A stretch of 64,000 bases of DNA. Origin: Verticillium longisporum (Eukaryota; Ascomycota; Sordariomycetes; Glomerellales; Plectosphaerellaceae). The stretch spans positions 4,092,001-4,156,000 of the forward strand of contig JAETXT010000004.1 in the NCBI GenBank assembly GCA_019188255.1. Direction: 5' to 3'. Within the stretch, counting starts at the first letter, position 1. Each line of letters starts with the position of its first letter. The position numbers and the translations under genes are program-made. Below, in pieces: positions 33,594-47,300 of the stretch. The notes beneath the pieces were generated by a model. It was not told the DNA's origin. It worked only from the letters and a program-made list of their open reading frames with translations, and did not search any database.

Positions 33594-35232
33594 TCATGAT
33601 GACCGTGCTGATCGCACCTTGACTCGGAATGACTTCTCACTTGCTCGTTTCATCTTGGCGGCGCCTTCTATCCTCCACCCAGAGGCCGCCGTGCCATATT
33701 CCCCGTCTTTGGCGAACAACAGCATTGCTACTGCCTCGGCCGTCTGTCGCGCTGCCTCACGGATCGCCCTTTCTCCTAGGGTAAAAGGAGAGTAAAAGAG
33801 GTGCTTGCCAGGATGCTTGCAAGGCTTGGAGGCTGCTCCGTTCCAGATGCAAGGTGTCCACGTTTCGTCGAACCGAAGCAACGCTTCATGTTCCCGTTTT
33901 CCTCTTCCAAGTCCATCTCCTAGCCCGCTTGCCCGCAATTGCGACTCGATGATAACCTCCTTGACAAAACTCGTCGTGTTTGTAAGAAGTCCGGCGCGGC
34001 GGGGATAAGGTACGAGGAGAGTGTCGTCGCTGGCTCCACCTTTGCCGGGGGTCTTTCCAGTCGGACTCCAGAATCCGAAATACGGCTTGCCTTCGGCGTC
34101 CGTAGGCCGCTTGGGGGCGGCCGTGTCATCGTGCACTGGCTCGGGATCGGCGAGGCGGGTCCAGGCGTCCATGCGGCCGCTAACTTCGGAGTTCCAGTGT
34201 TCAACAAGGAATGCGGCATTGACCATATGCTCCGCCTTGCTGTGTGGAACGGGAGGTGTGGGGCGTTGGGTGTGCCAGCCCGGAGTCAATGATAAATCGA
34301 AGAGTTCGGGAATGACGATGCGGAAAGACTCGATGGTATCAGCCGTAGGGTTGCTGTTCAAGCTCTCTAGAAGGGATGCATTGGTGTAGGCCCAAAAGTC
34401 TGAGTAGGCAGGGGAGTCCACCGACAAGGACGCCTTGTAGAGAAGCTCGATCTGACTGAAGAGATGCTCGACCATATTTTGTACCAAGCCCTGGGACACT
34501 TCGCGAGGCAAGGCCGCCAAGGTCCAGATGTCCCACGTGCCGAAGCTAAAGACCCATATAGTCTCTTTGGGCGGGTTGGTCTGCTTTGGGCCCTTGAGAA
34601 ACTCGCTGACTTGGTGCGCGATATCGGCAGTGCTGGCCAGCGGGTATTGTTTTTCGACATGACGATAGTCGACTCCCAAGTCGGCCTGGTCCGCAGCTGG
34701 AACCAGCAGCTTCTGCAAGGTGGGCTTGTAGAGGCTGTTGGAGGTTAATGCTTGGGTGGGCAGGTCAAGACTAGGCACGAAAGATTCGTGTGATGAACAA
34801 CGCAGCTAATGGGCGTAATTAGCAAAGGTTTCCTGAGGCTTTGGAGTATTGTTTGTACCTCAGCGCAAAGGGCCTCTGTCCAGCTAGGGCCGCTTTTGCC
34901 CTTGGACTTGGAGGGTGATGCAACATCGGGGGTACCAAAAACGACCATGCGAACGGGCCCTCCAGAGCTGACATTGTAAATAGGGGAGCTCGGCGCGGTT
35001 GAAGAATATGGCCATTTCCAGTAGTTGGAAAAGTCGGCGCCAAGGAACGACTGCTTGGTTTGCGAGGGCACGAGGCCGACGAGGGTGAGGAGCAGAGCCG
35101 TGGCGATCAGAAGTTGGGACGCCAAAGGGGGACACGCAGACACCGCGACTTGACGACGGCGTAGAGATTCGCGAGGCGCGCACGGGTATTAGGCGAAGAC
35201 GCTGAGCCATCGAGGCTCTTGTAGGAGGCCAT
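33594..35232 (-). CDS. Membrane-anchored SGNH-like protein, one-base frameshift in exon 1
   Basis: Two exons on the minus strand: 35232-34859 and 34805-33594. From ATG 35232 a polar N-terminus leads to a single membrane anchor (LASQLLIATALLLTLVGLV), giving a type II or signal-anchor layout, then a luminal/extracellular domain. The frame breaks at the run 35127-35131: one more C (minus-strand sense) joins the N-terminus to the anchor, makes exon 1 exactly 375 nt and leaves the intron in phase 0, giving 528 residues. Weak SGNH/GDSL blocks can be seen: MVVFGTPD where GDS is expected, SFGTWDIW where GxND is expected, and HPGKHLFYSPF where DxxH is expected. The catalytic residues appear replaced, so activity is doubtful. 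The family call is tentative; it may be a fungal-specific family of unknown role. Confidence 0.6.
35127..35131 (-). other. Frameshift site in a five-base G/C run of the SGNH-like gene
   Basis: In the frame from ATG 35232 the stop comes shortly after the run. A sixth C gives RVPPLASQLLIATALLL, restores the membrane anchor and fixes the exon phase. Confidence 0.65.
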
Positions 35233-37161
35233 GGGAGACAGCCGATAGTCGTGTCAGTCGTATGTCACGGTCGCAATGGTCGGCGAAAGAGGCTGTAGTG
35301 ACGAGCAACAGGGCCTGGATAACCCCAGGCCAACGCCGAGTGAGGAGGGTTGAAAACGAGATGGAAATTGGCGATGTATCCGAAGGGGAATCAAGAGTGG
35401 CAGCATTGCGCAGGTGTCACTGACGACGATTTGGGGGAGGTCAGACTGTTGTGCAAGTGAGCCGGAACTTAAGTGCCAGCACGGAGCGGACAGTCTTGGG
35501 AGAAAGGCCGAGGACGGGCATGATCGGCGCTGCTCGTGTGTCTCGATACCTAGTCCAGCCGGTGCAACGGTGCGACCATCTCGAGGATAAAACGTCGGCG
35601 CGTGCTTGTGGGGGTGTGTTCCGCGAGCATCCTGGCCGTTGGGCGGCGTGATCGGTACGTGGGAGGCAGCGCGTCGTCAGCTGGTGGAGCACGGCGCTCG
35701 AAACGCGCGGAAAGGGGGGATTACGGGGCCTGGCCTCCGCATGTGGTGTGTCCAGTGATGATGTGTGTGCCTGCTCGACTGTACCATGTATGTGTCTGGT
35801 CTTCGTTGATGGATCGACGAGGTTGAGGATGGATGGATGAGGCATGACAACGAGAGCAAAGCATCTTCCCCAGATCGCCACAGGATGCAATTGCTGCGCC
35901 GGCAGCTCCTACCCGGTGTCTGGACGTCACCTGGTAGCGCTATGATGGCTTGGCAGGGGCGTCCCTCGCCCTTCTTTAGGCAGGTTCTATCGTGGGATTG
36001 TGGCTGGGGCATCTCAGCCTTACAGACGAGCCCCCAACGCTCTTCACTGCCTCATCCACTTCTTCCTCTCTCGCCCATCCTTCTTGAAAGGCGGTTCGCC
36101 CAAGTCAATCTCCCATTCGCCCTTTGATGCGCCAGAAGGACAGTCCTGCCATATCGGGGACACAGTTTCAATCTGGACAAAGCCTGAAATATCCAGCACC
36201 ACACCACCACATCGCCACTACGAACCCCTACCTGTGGGATGTGATTGATCACGGTCAATTCAAGAATGGGCAGTCACTCGTCTCCAGCCTAGCTGACAAG
36301 GCTGGCCAGGTTGAAGCATGGTCATGGCCACGTCGGACACCCTTGAACCGTTGAGCAGTCATGGGCATGGTATTCTCACTAGGCACTCAGCTGCCAGCAG
36401 CTCTCGCAGTCAATCATGAAGGCAGTCGTATGAATGCAGTGTTCGATACGATGTCGCTGGAGCTGGTCCGTTCTTCTTCTTCCGGGCTGGTGATCGTAGA
36501 ACGACGACTTCTTGGGCCTTGTTGCTTGGGCCTTGACACACTGCACATGCTTTGCTCATGCTCTGCTCGTGGCCCAACGAGGTCTTTGAAGAACCTCGAG
36601 ACCAACCGCTTCCTTCAATACCAACCCTATGCGTCTTCGACCGACAGCATAGAAGCAGCACAGCAATCCCTCAGCGGCAGGTGACAAGCTTGTCTTTACC
36701 TGCGCGTCTGTTGGCGCTGTGCTGCCAAGAACCTGCCAACTCCAACCCCCCTCGACATGCGCTAGCTCGCGCGCCAAGGAGGCACACATCGTGCTCTCCG
36801 AAGCCTGATAGTTGCTTGGCCTACGTGAGTCTGGGGTATCGCAGGGCCACTAAATTCAAGGCCAACCGAACAGCTCCGCCATCTCTATCATCTGGAATAG
36901 AGGACTGTTTCCATTCAACCTTGGCGTGAGGTTTTGAATTGCTGCCTGCCATGGTCTGCGTCATAGCGCTTATGTGACTGTGCCGTATCCCATTTCGGCT
37001 CGTCAGTATTTCACCTAGTCGAAAGTGCAGTTTCTTTAGCTGCGGCACAGTCGCATGGCATTCAAATAACAGGTGCCCAAGCTTCTTCTGGCGCATCGCC
37101 CTGATCGACCCTTCAAGCACATCAGAGCAGCGCGACGTATCCAGCAATACCATCCATCGCC
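35233..37161. other. 1.9 kb divergent intergenic region
   Basis: Lies between the starts of the SGNH-like gene (minus) and the surface-protein gene (plus). Several 60-120 codon frames exist but none has domain features or a clear start. No RNA gene seen. Confidence 0.55.
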
Positions 37162-38135
37162 ATGCCTTCTGTCAGCTCCCTCTCCCAGCAAAGCTTCATC
37201 AACGTCGGCCCATTGACGTCAACCTGGACGCCGCCCGCCTCCTGCACCGAGGGCCCGACCGACAAATACCTCGCCCGGGTTGCTGCGCCGACATTCCCCT
37301 GTACGGCTCTCCTTGCAGCGAAGAACATGTCGGCGACTTCTTCAACTGCATACCCAATGGCGAAGAAATCCAATCGCTGTGGGTAGCCAAATCCAGCAGC
37401 CCGGTCGCCTACCCGACTCCGTGGGCCTACCACTCGCCAGCCTCCATCTGTCCGTCGGGCTGGGCGACCGTCGGCGCAGCCACAAAATCCGCCAACGGCG
37501 ACGTCGAAGCGTCGGGCCACTTCACCCAGGCTGAGACAGAATTCACGGCTACCGCTACGGGGGACCACAGCCCGAGTCTGCACACAAATCCGGTGGCCAA
37601 TATCCTTGTTGAGGCCCTCGCTCCAGGCGAGTCGGCCGTCCTCTGCTGCCCGTCCGGCTTTGACGCAACCGGCTTTGGCAATTGCTTCCGCAACTTTCCC
37701 TTGTCCGAGTTTCCGACCTCCACCGTTTGCCTGCACATGGTCGAAGACTTCCCCCGCGCGGACGTCATCACGGCCACGTTCACCTACAACGGCAAAGAGG
37801 TCACGGGCATGGCCCTCAGCCAGACCGATACGGCCGAGTTTACACCGTCACGCTACATTGAGACGGTGGCCTTGAGCGACGTGACGGCCGACCCGGTCAC
37901 GGCTTCGGTAGCAATTGCTTTTGAGGGACCCTTTACCGGCTTTGAACATGTTCCCATGATTACGCTCATCAATGACGGCGATGACGAGGGCGGGGCCGGC
38001 AACGAGGAGCCCACTGAGACGGGCGAGTCGGCGGCTCGCAGCGGGAGGTTCACGCTGGGTGCTGGCGCCGGTGTCCTTGTGGCGACGTGGGGCGCTGCCG
38101 TGTTGATGGGCGCAGGCCTCATGGTGGCGTGGTAG
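37162..38135 (+). CDS. Cys-containing surface protein with C-terminal hydrophobic anchor, frameshifted
   Basis: Starting at ATG 37162 the frame reads PLTSTWTPPASCTEGPTDKY, then is lost at the C4 run 37296-37299. Adding one C continues it as FPLYGSPCSEEHVGDFFNC and on to the TAG at 38133-38135 without further stops, giving 324 residues; the total length is then divisible by three. The motifs CPSGWATVG and CCPSGFDATGFGNC are of a kind common in fungal extracellular proteins. The last 25 residues are hydrophobic (GAGVLVATWGAAVLMGAGL), after an acidic, Ser-rich spacer, as in a membrane or GPI anchor. No N-terminal signal peptide is visible, so a signal-bearing upstream exon may be missing. Function unknown. 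It converges on the giant adhesin gene, 258 bp apart. Confidence 0.65.
37296..37299 (+). other. Frameshift site in a C run of the surface-protein gene
   Basis: ACATTCCCCTGTACGG gives FPCTALL then a stop at 37386. One extra C opens a long frame with conserved-looking cysteines. Confidence 0.65.
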
Positions 38136-38393
38136 ATTCTGCCGTGTGGTCCTGGTGAGAGGAGAAGCTTTGAATGAGATGTATGAGCATGACGCTGACA
38201 AGCATGGCCGCTGGACAGGCGACTACATGATAAAGAGTAATCAATCAATGAAACTAACAGTAGACATATGGAAGGAGCGTATGCTCAGCTATGATATCCC
38301 AATACCCAAAGAAATGTAAAAACTCAAACAGGCCTCCAGTGAGGCTGTATACCCCAACGCCAAACACCTTATACATGGCTCGTCATGCAGTCC

Positions 38394-41300
38394 CTACGTT
38401 GGTAGATTCGACGCTTCCAGACATCTCGCGCCATCATTGAGCGTTGCCGGTGATCCAGTGACCAGACTCGTCGCCGGCGCCGTGCTCGACAAGACGGGAA
38501 ACCGCCAGACCTGCCCAGTGAGGTTCTCGGTGCCGTACAGGAACCCATTGGCGCTCGCGTACACTGCGCCCCAGACCGGTTGGTTGAGCAGCGTGCCGCC
38601 GACAATGTTGCCAAAGTCGCGCACCTGCGTCCACCGCTTCGTCGACCGACTGAACTGCATGAGAACCGTCCGGCCGCCGGCCGCTGTGCCAATGGCCCAC
38701 AGAAAGTTGCCGCCGCCGGGGACGTAGGCCCAGTCCGCGATGACCTGCGCGGGGCGAGACAGCAGCGGCAGGGTGCCGTAGGCGACCTGCTGCGCGTAGG
38801 TGGCGCTGCCTGGGCGCAGGTCGTACTGGTACCAGTCATTGCCGCTTGTGGAGATCCAATACTGAGAGTTCTCGTCGACGTCGCCCGCGTTGAAGCCACC
38901 CAGAAGGGCGAGCTTGTTTGCGACCTGGGGGACAACTACGGATACATCGCCGCGCGCGTTGAGGCGGATGATCGAGATGGACGTGAGGAGGCCATTTTGG
39001 GCTACGGCGTAGAGGTAGTCATCGCGCGCGTTATAGCCCAGGGCATTGACTTCCGAGTTTCCCGCAATGTTGCTGCGAATTAATGTTTGTTGGCCAGTCG
39101 TGATGTCGACCGATGACAAGGTGACGCCCGAGCTTGTTCCCTGGACGAGGAAGCCCGTTGGCGGGCAGCTGAGCTGTGGGCCAGCGGTTGCTGAGGCGAC
39201 TGCTCGGGTTGACGTTGGAGTAGTGGAGGTGGTCGAGGTCGAGCTGGTCGAGCTGGTCGAGCTGGTCGAGGTTGTGATGGTAGTCAGAATGTTTGAGGTA
39301 GTGGACGTTGAAGTTGTCATAGTGGTCATAGTGGTCAGAGTGGTTGGAGTGGTTGGAGTAGTTACAGTGGTTAGAGTAGTCGGAGTAGTTAGAGTGAATG
39401 TGGTAGTCGGAGTAATTAAAGTGGTAGGAGTAATGAAAGTGGTGGAAGTGATCAAAGTGGTGGGAGTTGTAGGAGCCGTCAGAGTATTCGGAGTAGTCGG
39501 AGTCGTCAGAGGGGTTAGAGTGGTTGTAGTGGTCGGAGTAGTCACAGTAGTTAAAGCTACCAATGTGGAAGTAGACATGGTCGGAGTAGCTACAGTGGTC
39601 GGAGTAGTTAGAGTAGCCAGAGTAGCTAGGATAGTTGAGGTGGTTAAGGTGCTGGTTGTCGACGTGATCGATGTAGTCAAAACCATGGAGGTTGAAGTCA
39701 TGGATGTCGAGGTGCTCGCCGTGCTTAACGTGCTCGAGGTGCTCGATATGCTCAACGTGCCTGCGCTGCTCGATATGCTTGACGAAGTGGCTTTAGTAGA
39801 CGTGGTGATAATAGTAGAGGGCGTAACCAGTATGGCAGAGTTTGATATTGAAGTGGAGGTAGAAGTTGAGGGGCTTAACGTAGGAGACGTATTAGATAAT
39901 GGAGTAGAAGTCGAAGTAATAGCAGTGGATGGTGGAGTAGCCCTTAATGTTGAAGTACTAGCTGTAGTTATAGTGGACAAACTTGAAATGGCCGGATTCA
40001 ATATTGATGTACTGGTGGTGAATGATGTGGTAGAAGTGGACGTCAAAGTGGTAGAAATGACTACAGTATCGGAAGTCGAAGTCGGGCTAGAAGATACCCT
40101 GGAAGAGGGCGTCTGTGTGATAGAGATTAAGCTTGTCGATGTTGTCGATGTCGTCGTGGTGGACGTGACCTCGGTGCTTGCAGTTGACGTGGTGACAGCT
40201 ACACTGCCTTGGGATGTGTTCACTGGAGAGTTACTTGCAGTGCCTGGCATTGATGATCTTGAAGAGCTTGAGCTTGGCAGACTAATTGATGTCAAACTGG
40301 CGTTTGTGGTGCTAAACGGAGTGAAGCTGGTAGATGTGCTACTTAATGAGTTGCTCATCGAGCGGGTGGTTGAGCTGCTTGTTGCCGCGAATGATGTCAA
40401 ACCACTGCTTGCCAAGCGAGTCGTCGAACTGGTCGTGGAGCTCTCCGTGAAACTGGCTCCTGCAAAACTACTCGGGCTTGGTGCTGAAACCACTATGCTC
40501 GTGGATGACGTGGTTTCTCTGCCAAATGATGAACTGTATGGTGGGCTGGTGTTCGCAAATGTCGTTGAACTCGCTGAATTGAATGTTCTCGTTGAAGGAG
40601 CTTCAGTCGCTGAGCTCGCGCTCGGAAGTGTAGTCAATGATGCCCTCATGGTGCTGATGGGTGAGAAGAGGATAGTCGAGGTACCACGAAGAGAGACTGC
40701 AGTCGACTCCGAGGAGAAGCTTGCAATTTGGCTGCTGGACAAAGTTGAACTGAATGTTGCACCGTCGGATGAGAGCGGCTCCACGGAAGAGCTCAGAACT
40801 AAAATTGTTGAGGTACTGGGTTGGGTGAAGGAACCCAGACTTGTTGCGCTTGTTGTTATCAGCCCAGCAACGGATGTCGAGCTGCTTATGACGGTTGAGG
40901 ATGCCTGCATAAGCCATGTCGAGAGCAGAGTGGAATATGTGCTACCAGAGGCCTGCTCAGGAGACATGGAACTTGAGACGTCGGATGTGACACTGGGAGA
41001 GTTTGAACTATCTGGAGCAGGCGTCGTCGACAGCAAAGATATTACTACCCGCGAAGACGTTACTACTACCAGAGAAGACCTGATCTCCAGTGTCGAAGGC
41101 GACTGTACGCTCGTGGAGGCTGTTGGGAATGACACTGAGTCAGTAGTCATAGATATCTCGATAGAAGACATATCGGACTGAGTCCCACCCGATGCACTTG
41201 AGCTTGGCGCAAATGATGCGGCAACCGAAGACACAGGAGAAGCAACGGGTGCTTCTGATGTCGAACGGGGCGGTACGGTTGAGACTGTTCCCAAATGACT

Positions 41301-44300
41301 GCGTATGATGCTATCTGGATCTGGAGCCCCAGACGAAGAACTTGAGAATTCGCTACTACCAGTTGCATCGAGAACTGAGCTTACGAAACCCGGTGTTCTT
41401 GTTGATTCGGTACCGATCAAGGAGGAAGCTGACGAAGGGTTGATTCCGCCATCCGTCGAAAGCGAGGTCAGCATACTCTCCTCTACAGTGGTAGTCAGAG
41501 AGGTATCCGATGACGCTATTTGTGATAGCTCTTCGCTGATTTCAGTAGTCGGGCTTGTATCGGAAGTGGAAACCACGCTGCCAGTGATTGTTGGCAGTAC
41601 AGATGAAGCTCTACCGCCACTGGAAAGGCCCACGCTGGCTGTGGTAGACATGTTGATACTACTGGATCCCAGGGCTGATGAGGAGTTAACTTCGTCGCTC
41701 GATGGTGCCGGGGATGATTCAGCATGTTGGGACGCCATGGTTGAAGGTACTGTGCTGGGCTGATCATTGTTCGACACTGACGGGGCCGCGCTTGGAGCAG
41801 TTTTCTGACTGCTCGAAGCTACAGAGATGTCTGTGCTTGAGGTGGGAAGTTCGCTGCTTGAAGGCTCAAGTGGTACTGGACTCGAAGATTCAGACTCGAC
41901 TCTTGTCGACTTGACAGATTCCAATTCGGAGCTTGCCACCACACTAGTTGCAATGGTGTTCAGGCTGCTTGCAGATGATTCAGGGTCAGATGTGAACATT
42001 CCGCTACTAGACACTGCTGAAGACTCAGACTCAGAAGTCATTACGGCGCTCGCTGTGCTCAGGGAGGTTTCTAGACCTGAATCGACTGTTTCGCTGCTTG
42101 ACGGCCGAGATGACATTGGGACAACTGTCTGGCTTTCGCTGCTTGCAGAATCAGAAGAAATCGAGATCGCTAAACTCATTGTGCTGCTCAATACGACTGG
42201 CGCTGACGACGACGGCTTGCTGCTGGAGAGGCCTGAAGGCTCTGAGCCAGATACCATAGCGACACTGCTGAGAACCTCAGATGATGCAGCTGTCGAAAAG
42301 TCCGTCTCGCTGTTCGTCGTTTCTGAAGACGACGGTTGCAGAGGGGCACTGGTACTAAGAGGCTCTGGTTGCTCCGGGCTGGAAGTCGGGATGTTGCTAC
42401 TTGGAACGTCTGATATGGTGAGCTTTGACGAAACCTGACTAACGGCGGATCCCGGAGGTTCTGAGCTGGATGTAACGATCTGACTACTGGCAGTTTGAAT
42501 GGATAATGATTCAAACGTGGTACTGGTGCCAAGTGAGCCAGGAATTACCGCTGGACTGCTCGCCGATGGTAGGGATTGTAGCTCAGAGGTCGGAATCTCA
42601 GTATTAGAGGGCCCGGATGGCTCCACCATTGATAAAGTACTTTCACTGCCCGACGTTGCTGAAGATCCCAGCCCAGAACTTGGAGATTCACTGCTAGCAA
42701 CCTCCGTGGATATCGTTCCCGGGGTGGTACCAGGCTGGTCAGATGACGCTGAAGTGCTCGACGCGAGGTCGGACACGTAGCTGGTTGAGGCTCTGGATGG
42801 TAGTTGGCTGGATGAATCGAGCGGAGCGCTGGTCAACTCAGCAACCTGTGATGAAGGCTGTACTGGCTCTGTCGAACTCTGTGGTTTACTGCTGAGACTG
42901 GATTCCTGGTCTGATCTCGTATTGGTTGAATCAGAAGGCTGCTCAGTGCTTGAAGACGCGACCACACTGTCTCTGGTGGACAACATGATATTACTGCTTG
43001 ACAAAACTGTGTCCTTGGTACTCGAGGCTTGAGCTTCGCTGCTACTGACGGCTGAGTTGGCGCTTGTGGGTTCGAAGATACTGCTGCTGGGCTCCGAAGT
43101 CCTTGTAGATGGCGGTGCAGTACCATCAGAAACCGCAACAGACTTCGAAAGCTGAACGCTCGTCTCGCTGCTCAGCGGAGCGCTGTTGGTCTGCATAGGC
43201 AACGAAACGGTCGAGGAACTTTCATAAGGAGTTGGTGGTGGGAGCGATGCACTACTCACCGCGATCATCGATGAGGCTAGCAAACTTGTCTCGGTAGCCC
43301 CAGCGTCTAAAGACATGGTAGAGGACAAGCTGCTTGGAACCTCGATGCTACTGCTAAGCTTCTCGGATGAACCTATATCTGAAGAAACAGACTCGCTAGA
43401 CGATGGTATGCCGTTACTCAATGCGTTGGATGGCCCGATGCTTGAAACTGAACCGCTACTCGTCGGGATTATCGCGCTGGTACCCGACTGTGAAGATGCG
43501 ATGGCTGATGATGCCGGTTCGCTTGACAAAGTCTCACTACTCGGGTTCTGGGGCAATTCTGTACCGGAAGCCAGTCCAGTGGAGCTTGACTGTATGATCG
43601 GTTCACTTGACGGCTCCGCGCTTTGTCTGCTGGCACTCGACCGTACGACGTCTGCGGAAGAAGTGGCTATAGCGCTTGGAGAGATGACCATGTTCGTCGA
43701 AGATTTCCTAGTCAATTCAGTCTGGCTTGGGAATGGAGTCGGTTCTCCAGGTGAGACGACAAAACTGGAAGTGCCTTTTGACTGACTGGAGGACAGAGCG
43801 CCCTCCCCCGACGTGCCATCTTGCCCCGATGAAACGATACCACTGGAGATGGCCGAAGACTCGCTTTGAGGAATCGCCGTCACGTTCAAAGAACTGACTA
43901 CCTCCGTCGAGGAAACAGAGTCGCTCGCTGGAATAGCCTCGCTGAGAGATCGCGTGGGCTCTCTTGACGAGACAACAACAGTTGGGAAAGATGCGGTACC
44001 ACTCGAGGAGATCATTGCACCAGAGGAAGACAAACTCTGGCTTAGGGAGCTCATATCGCTTGAAGAAACAGTCGGGTCGCTGGAGGAAACAGCAGGGTCG
44101 CTCGAAACAGAAGCATTGCCGGAAGCAGATTGGCCAGGGGTAGCACTCATCTCAGCAGATGATAAGGTCTCGCTGGGCGACAGGCTCGAGCTTGCTGGCA
44201 CGGTGCTGCTCGTAAAAGGCGTCGTACTTGGCACCACTGAAGGCTGACCAGGGGATATAAGCCTGGTTGAGGAGGCATCAACGCTTGAAGAGGTGGCATC

Positions 44301-47300
44301 GGTCGACAGGACAGCGTCACCCGAGGAGGTGGAATTACTCGGCGAGGCAGGAAGCTCACTTGAGATACCAACCTCACTCAGAGTGACGGCTTCCGTCGAT
44401 GATGGACCCTGTTCACTCAATGCTGAAACCTCGCTACTCGGCGAGACGGAAGACGGGCCACTCGATCTGCCCGTTTGAATGCTCGATCCGATAGACGCAA
44501 GCAGAGTCTGTGTAGTTTGACCACCTGGAACAAGTAGGCTGCTGGGCTCAAGAGAGAGACGTGGGCCTGATTCAGAGGTTGAGGCACTGGATCTGACAAA
44601 ATCAATCGTTGTCGAACCGCTGATACTTGGTGGAAAGGCGGGCTCTCTACTTGTATCCGGGAAGCTATTGGTTGCTGAGGTGAGGACGCTGCTCATGGAC
44701 CGCGACGAGGCCATGCCGGATGTTCCCACCGATTTTGACAACGAATCTCTTGCAGACTCGACAGGTGTATCGGTTGAGGATGCTTGAGACAGTCTAATTG
44801 AGGAAAACATTGAGGGTTCGACGGACGAAGTGATGGAGGGCATGACGGAGGGCGCGAGACTGACTGTGGAGGAGGCGCTGAATGGCTCCCCCGCGTTACT
44901 CGGCATTGTCGAGGACCGAGGAGCAGAGCTCACAGGCACATTGGTCGGCTGCTGGCTACTGATCATCTCCGTACTTGCAGTATCAGGCGGGCTGCTGTTT
45001 GTCGCATCTGGCGATGACTCCGGAAACTTGGTCGATCTGGTTGAGCTTGCCCCTATACTTTCCCCTGATGAGATTTCCGTTATTGGCATGGACTGCGGAA
45101 CCTCGAATGATGATGTCTCTCCAGCTATGGCAGAAGGTTGCGCCAATGACATTGTCTTGCTTTCTGACACGCTTGCTCGGCTTTGTGTGGTCTCTACATT
45201 GCCCATATCTGTAGAGGATGGGACTAAGAATACGTTCGAAGATGCCGAACTCGCGGGCGTTGATTTTGACGACGACGACTCGGTAGCTGCTGGGGCTCCA
45301 GAAGTGGTCGGCGTAGCGATGATAATAGTTCCTGGGGCAGTCCCAACTGGCGCAATGATAGAAATTGTAGTTGGCTGAGTGATGATCGCCGTGCCCGTAA
45401 AGGGTACTCGGACAGTGACGAATCGAGCTTGTGGCAATTGAATGAGAACGGTACCGGGAATGGTCCCACTTGGCGGTACTGTTACCGTAAATGGATCCGT
45501 AATCGACTCCATCCCAGTAAATAGTCCTGTGGTGGTGATAAATGAGACTGTGTCCATATCAACGATTGAACCAGTAGCCGTGCTGATAGGAAGGATGGTT
45601 GACAGCGGTGTTGTTCCCACAACTGAGCCACTTCCCGTGAAAACGATGCTAGATGTCACTAAAGAGAGCGAGTGGTTGATAGAGCTTGTGTTGGGGCCCG
45701 AAGTACTTGAAGATGTGGAAGTCATGTCAGGAGACCCTTGGCTGCTGGTGGAAGCCGCTGAATTGGAGCCTCCCACGTCGCTGAGTATTGACTCCGAGAC
45801 GGTCAACGATTCCGAGAGCATAAGGGACGACGGATGAATCGAAGTCGAAATGGCAAACGATTCCGAGTCACTTGAGAATACCAAGCTGCTGGGTAAGGTG
45901 TTTGGGTCGATAGAGGTTTCTGATGGGCTATCAATTTCAGAGTCGCTGCTGGTGGTGGACATGAGCTTGCTGGACTCGGGGAGGCTTAACGAGGGTGATG
46001 GCGAAGTGATAGACGCTGAGCTCCTCGACGATGCTGGAGAAGTAGCAGTAGATCCAGAACCACCCGAAGTTGTAGGAAAGCTGGAACTGCCAGACGCTAC
46101 GAATGATTCTGACGGTCTAGAAGTCTCCATGGTTGCAAGCTGCGTAGAAATACTTGACGGCATCGTGCTGCTTTGAGGTGTTGAGGCTGTTGATGATATC
46201 AACACTGAAGCAGTCTCTGACGCAATTGAGAGGACCGGGGTGCTAGAAATGTCCAGGATGATGGATGGCATTGATGTGCTTGGACGTGCTGCACCATCCG
46301 TCGTCTCGGGGAACGTAGATGATCCTGATAAACCGGAGAATTCTAAGCTGTACGATGAGGGTATGGAAATCGCCGGGGTCGGGGAAGGAAGGTTGGACGA
46401 TACTTTCGAAGTGGAAGCCACCGAATGGCTAGGTGGGGACTCAGACTTTGCGGAAGGCATCGGAATACTAGTAGAAGCAGATTCGGTCGGTACTTTCATT
46501 GAGCTCACTGTAGAACCGGACAGACTCAAGGTCAATGAGGTTGTTTCTGGCTGCACGGAGGGGTTGGCAAGAGCTGAGCTAGTCGCAGGGACCGAGAAAC
46601 CCGACGAAGATCCGTAAGAATCCCTGGCATCGCTAGATGTGTCCCGATGGGTGGTTGAGATGCTCGCTTCTGAAGAAATACTCAGTCGTTGATCGGAAAC
46701 GAAGCTTGAGGCTGATCCAGAGTTCTCGCCGGATAAGTTTGACGTGCGTGAAGATATCGAGTTGCTCAAAGAGATAGGCACCTGTGTCGAGACAACGCCG
46801 CTCGACGGGATCGGGAGCTGGCTTGCAGAGATCAGAGACTCGCTCAAAGACATGAAGATACGTGAGGAAACAGTGCTAATCGACGGAGTGGTTGATCCAA
46901 TTGAGATTGCGGCGCTGCTCGATGCCGTCCCGCCACTCAGAGATGTGGTGTCTCTTGATGATGCAACATTGCCTGAAGGTGCACCCTCGAGGACGGAAGT
47001 AGGCTGGCTCGATAGAGCTAAAGACTTGCTTGTGATGCTTGATGGCGATAGCAATGAGTTGGACGAAGGGCTGCCCGGAGTCACACTCGTTAAATCCGGG
47101 CCGCTGGATGATGCATCTGATATTGAAGGCTCAATGACTTCGGTACTGAGTGCAGAACTGGGGGCATCGTCTGAAGATGAGCGGCTCGTGATGGCGGTCT
47201 CAACCACAGAGATAGCTGATGATATACCTGACGATTCTGTAGATAGTGTCCATTGTGACGAACGCGAGCTGCTAGGAAATGGCAATGTTGAGGTCGCGAC

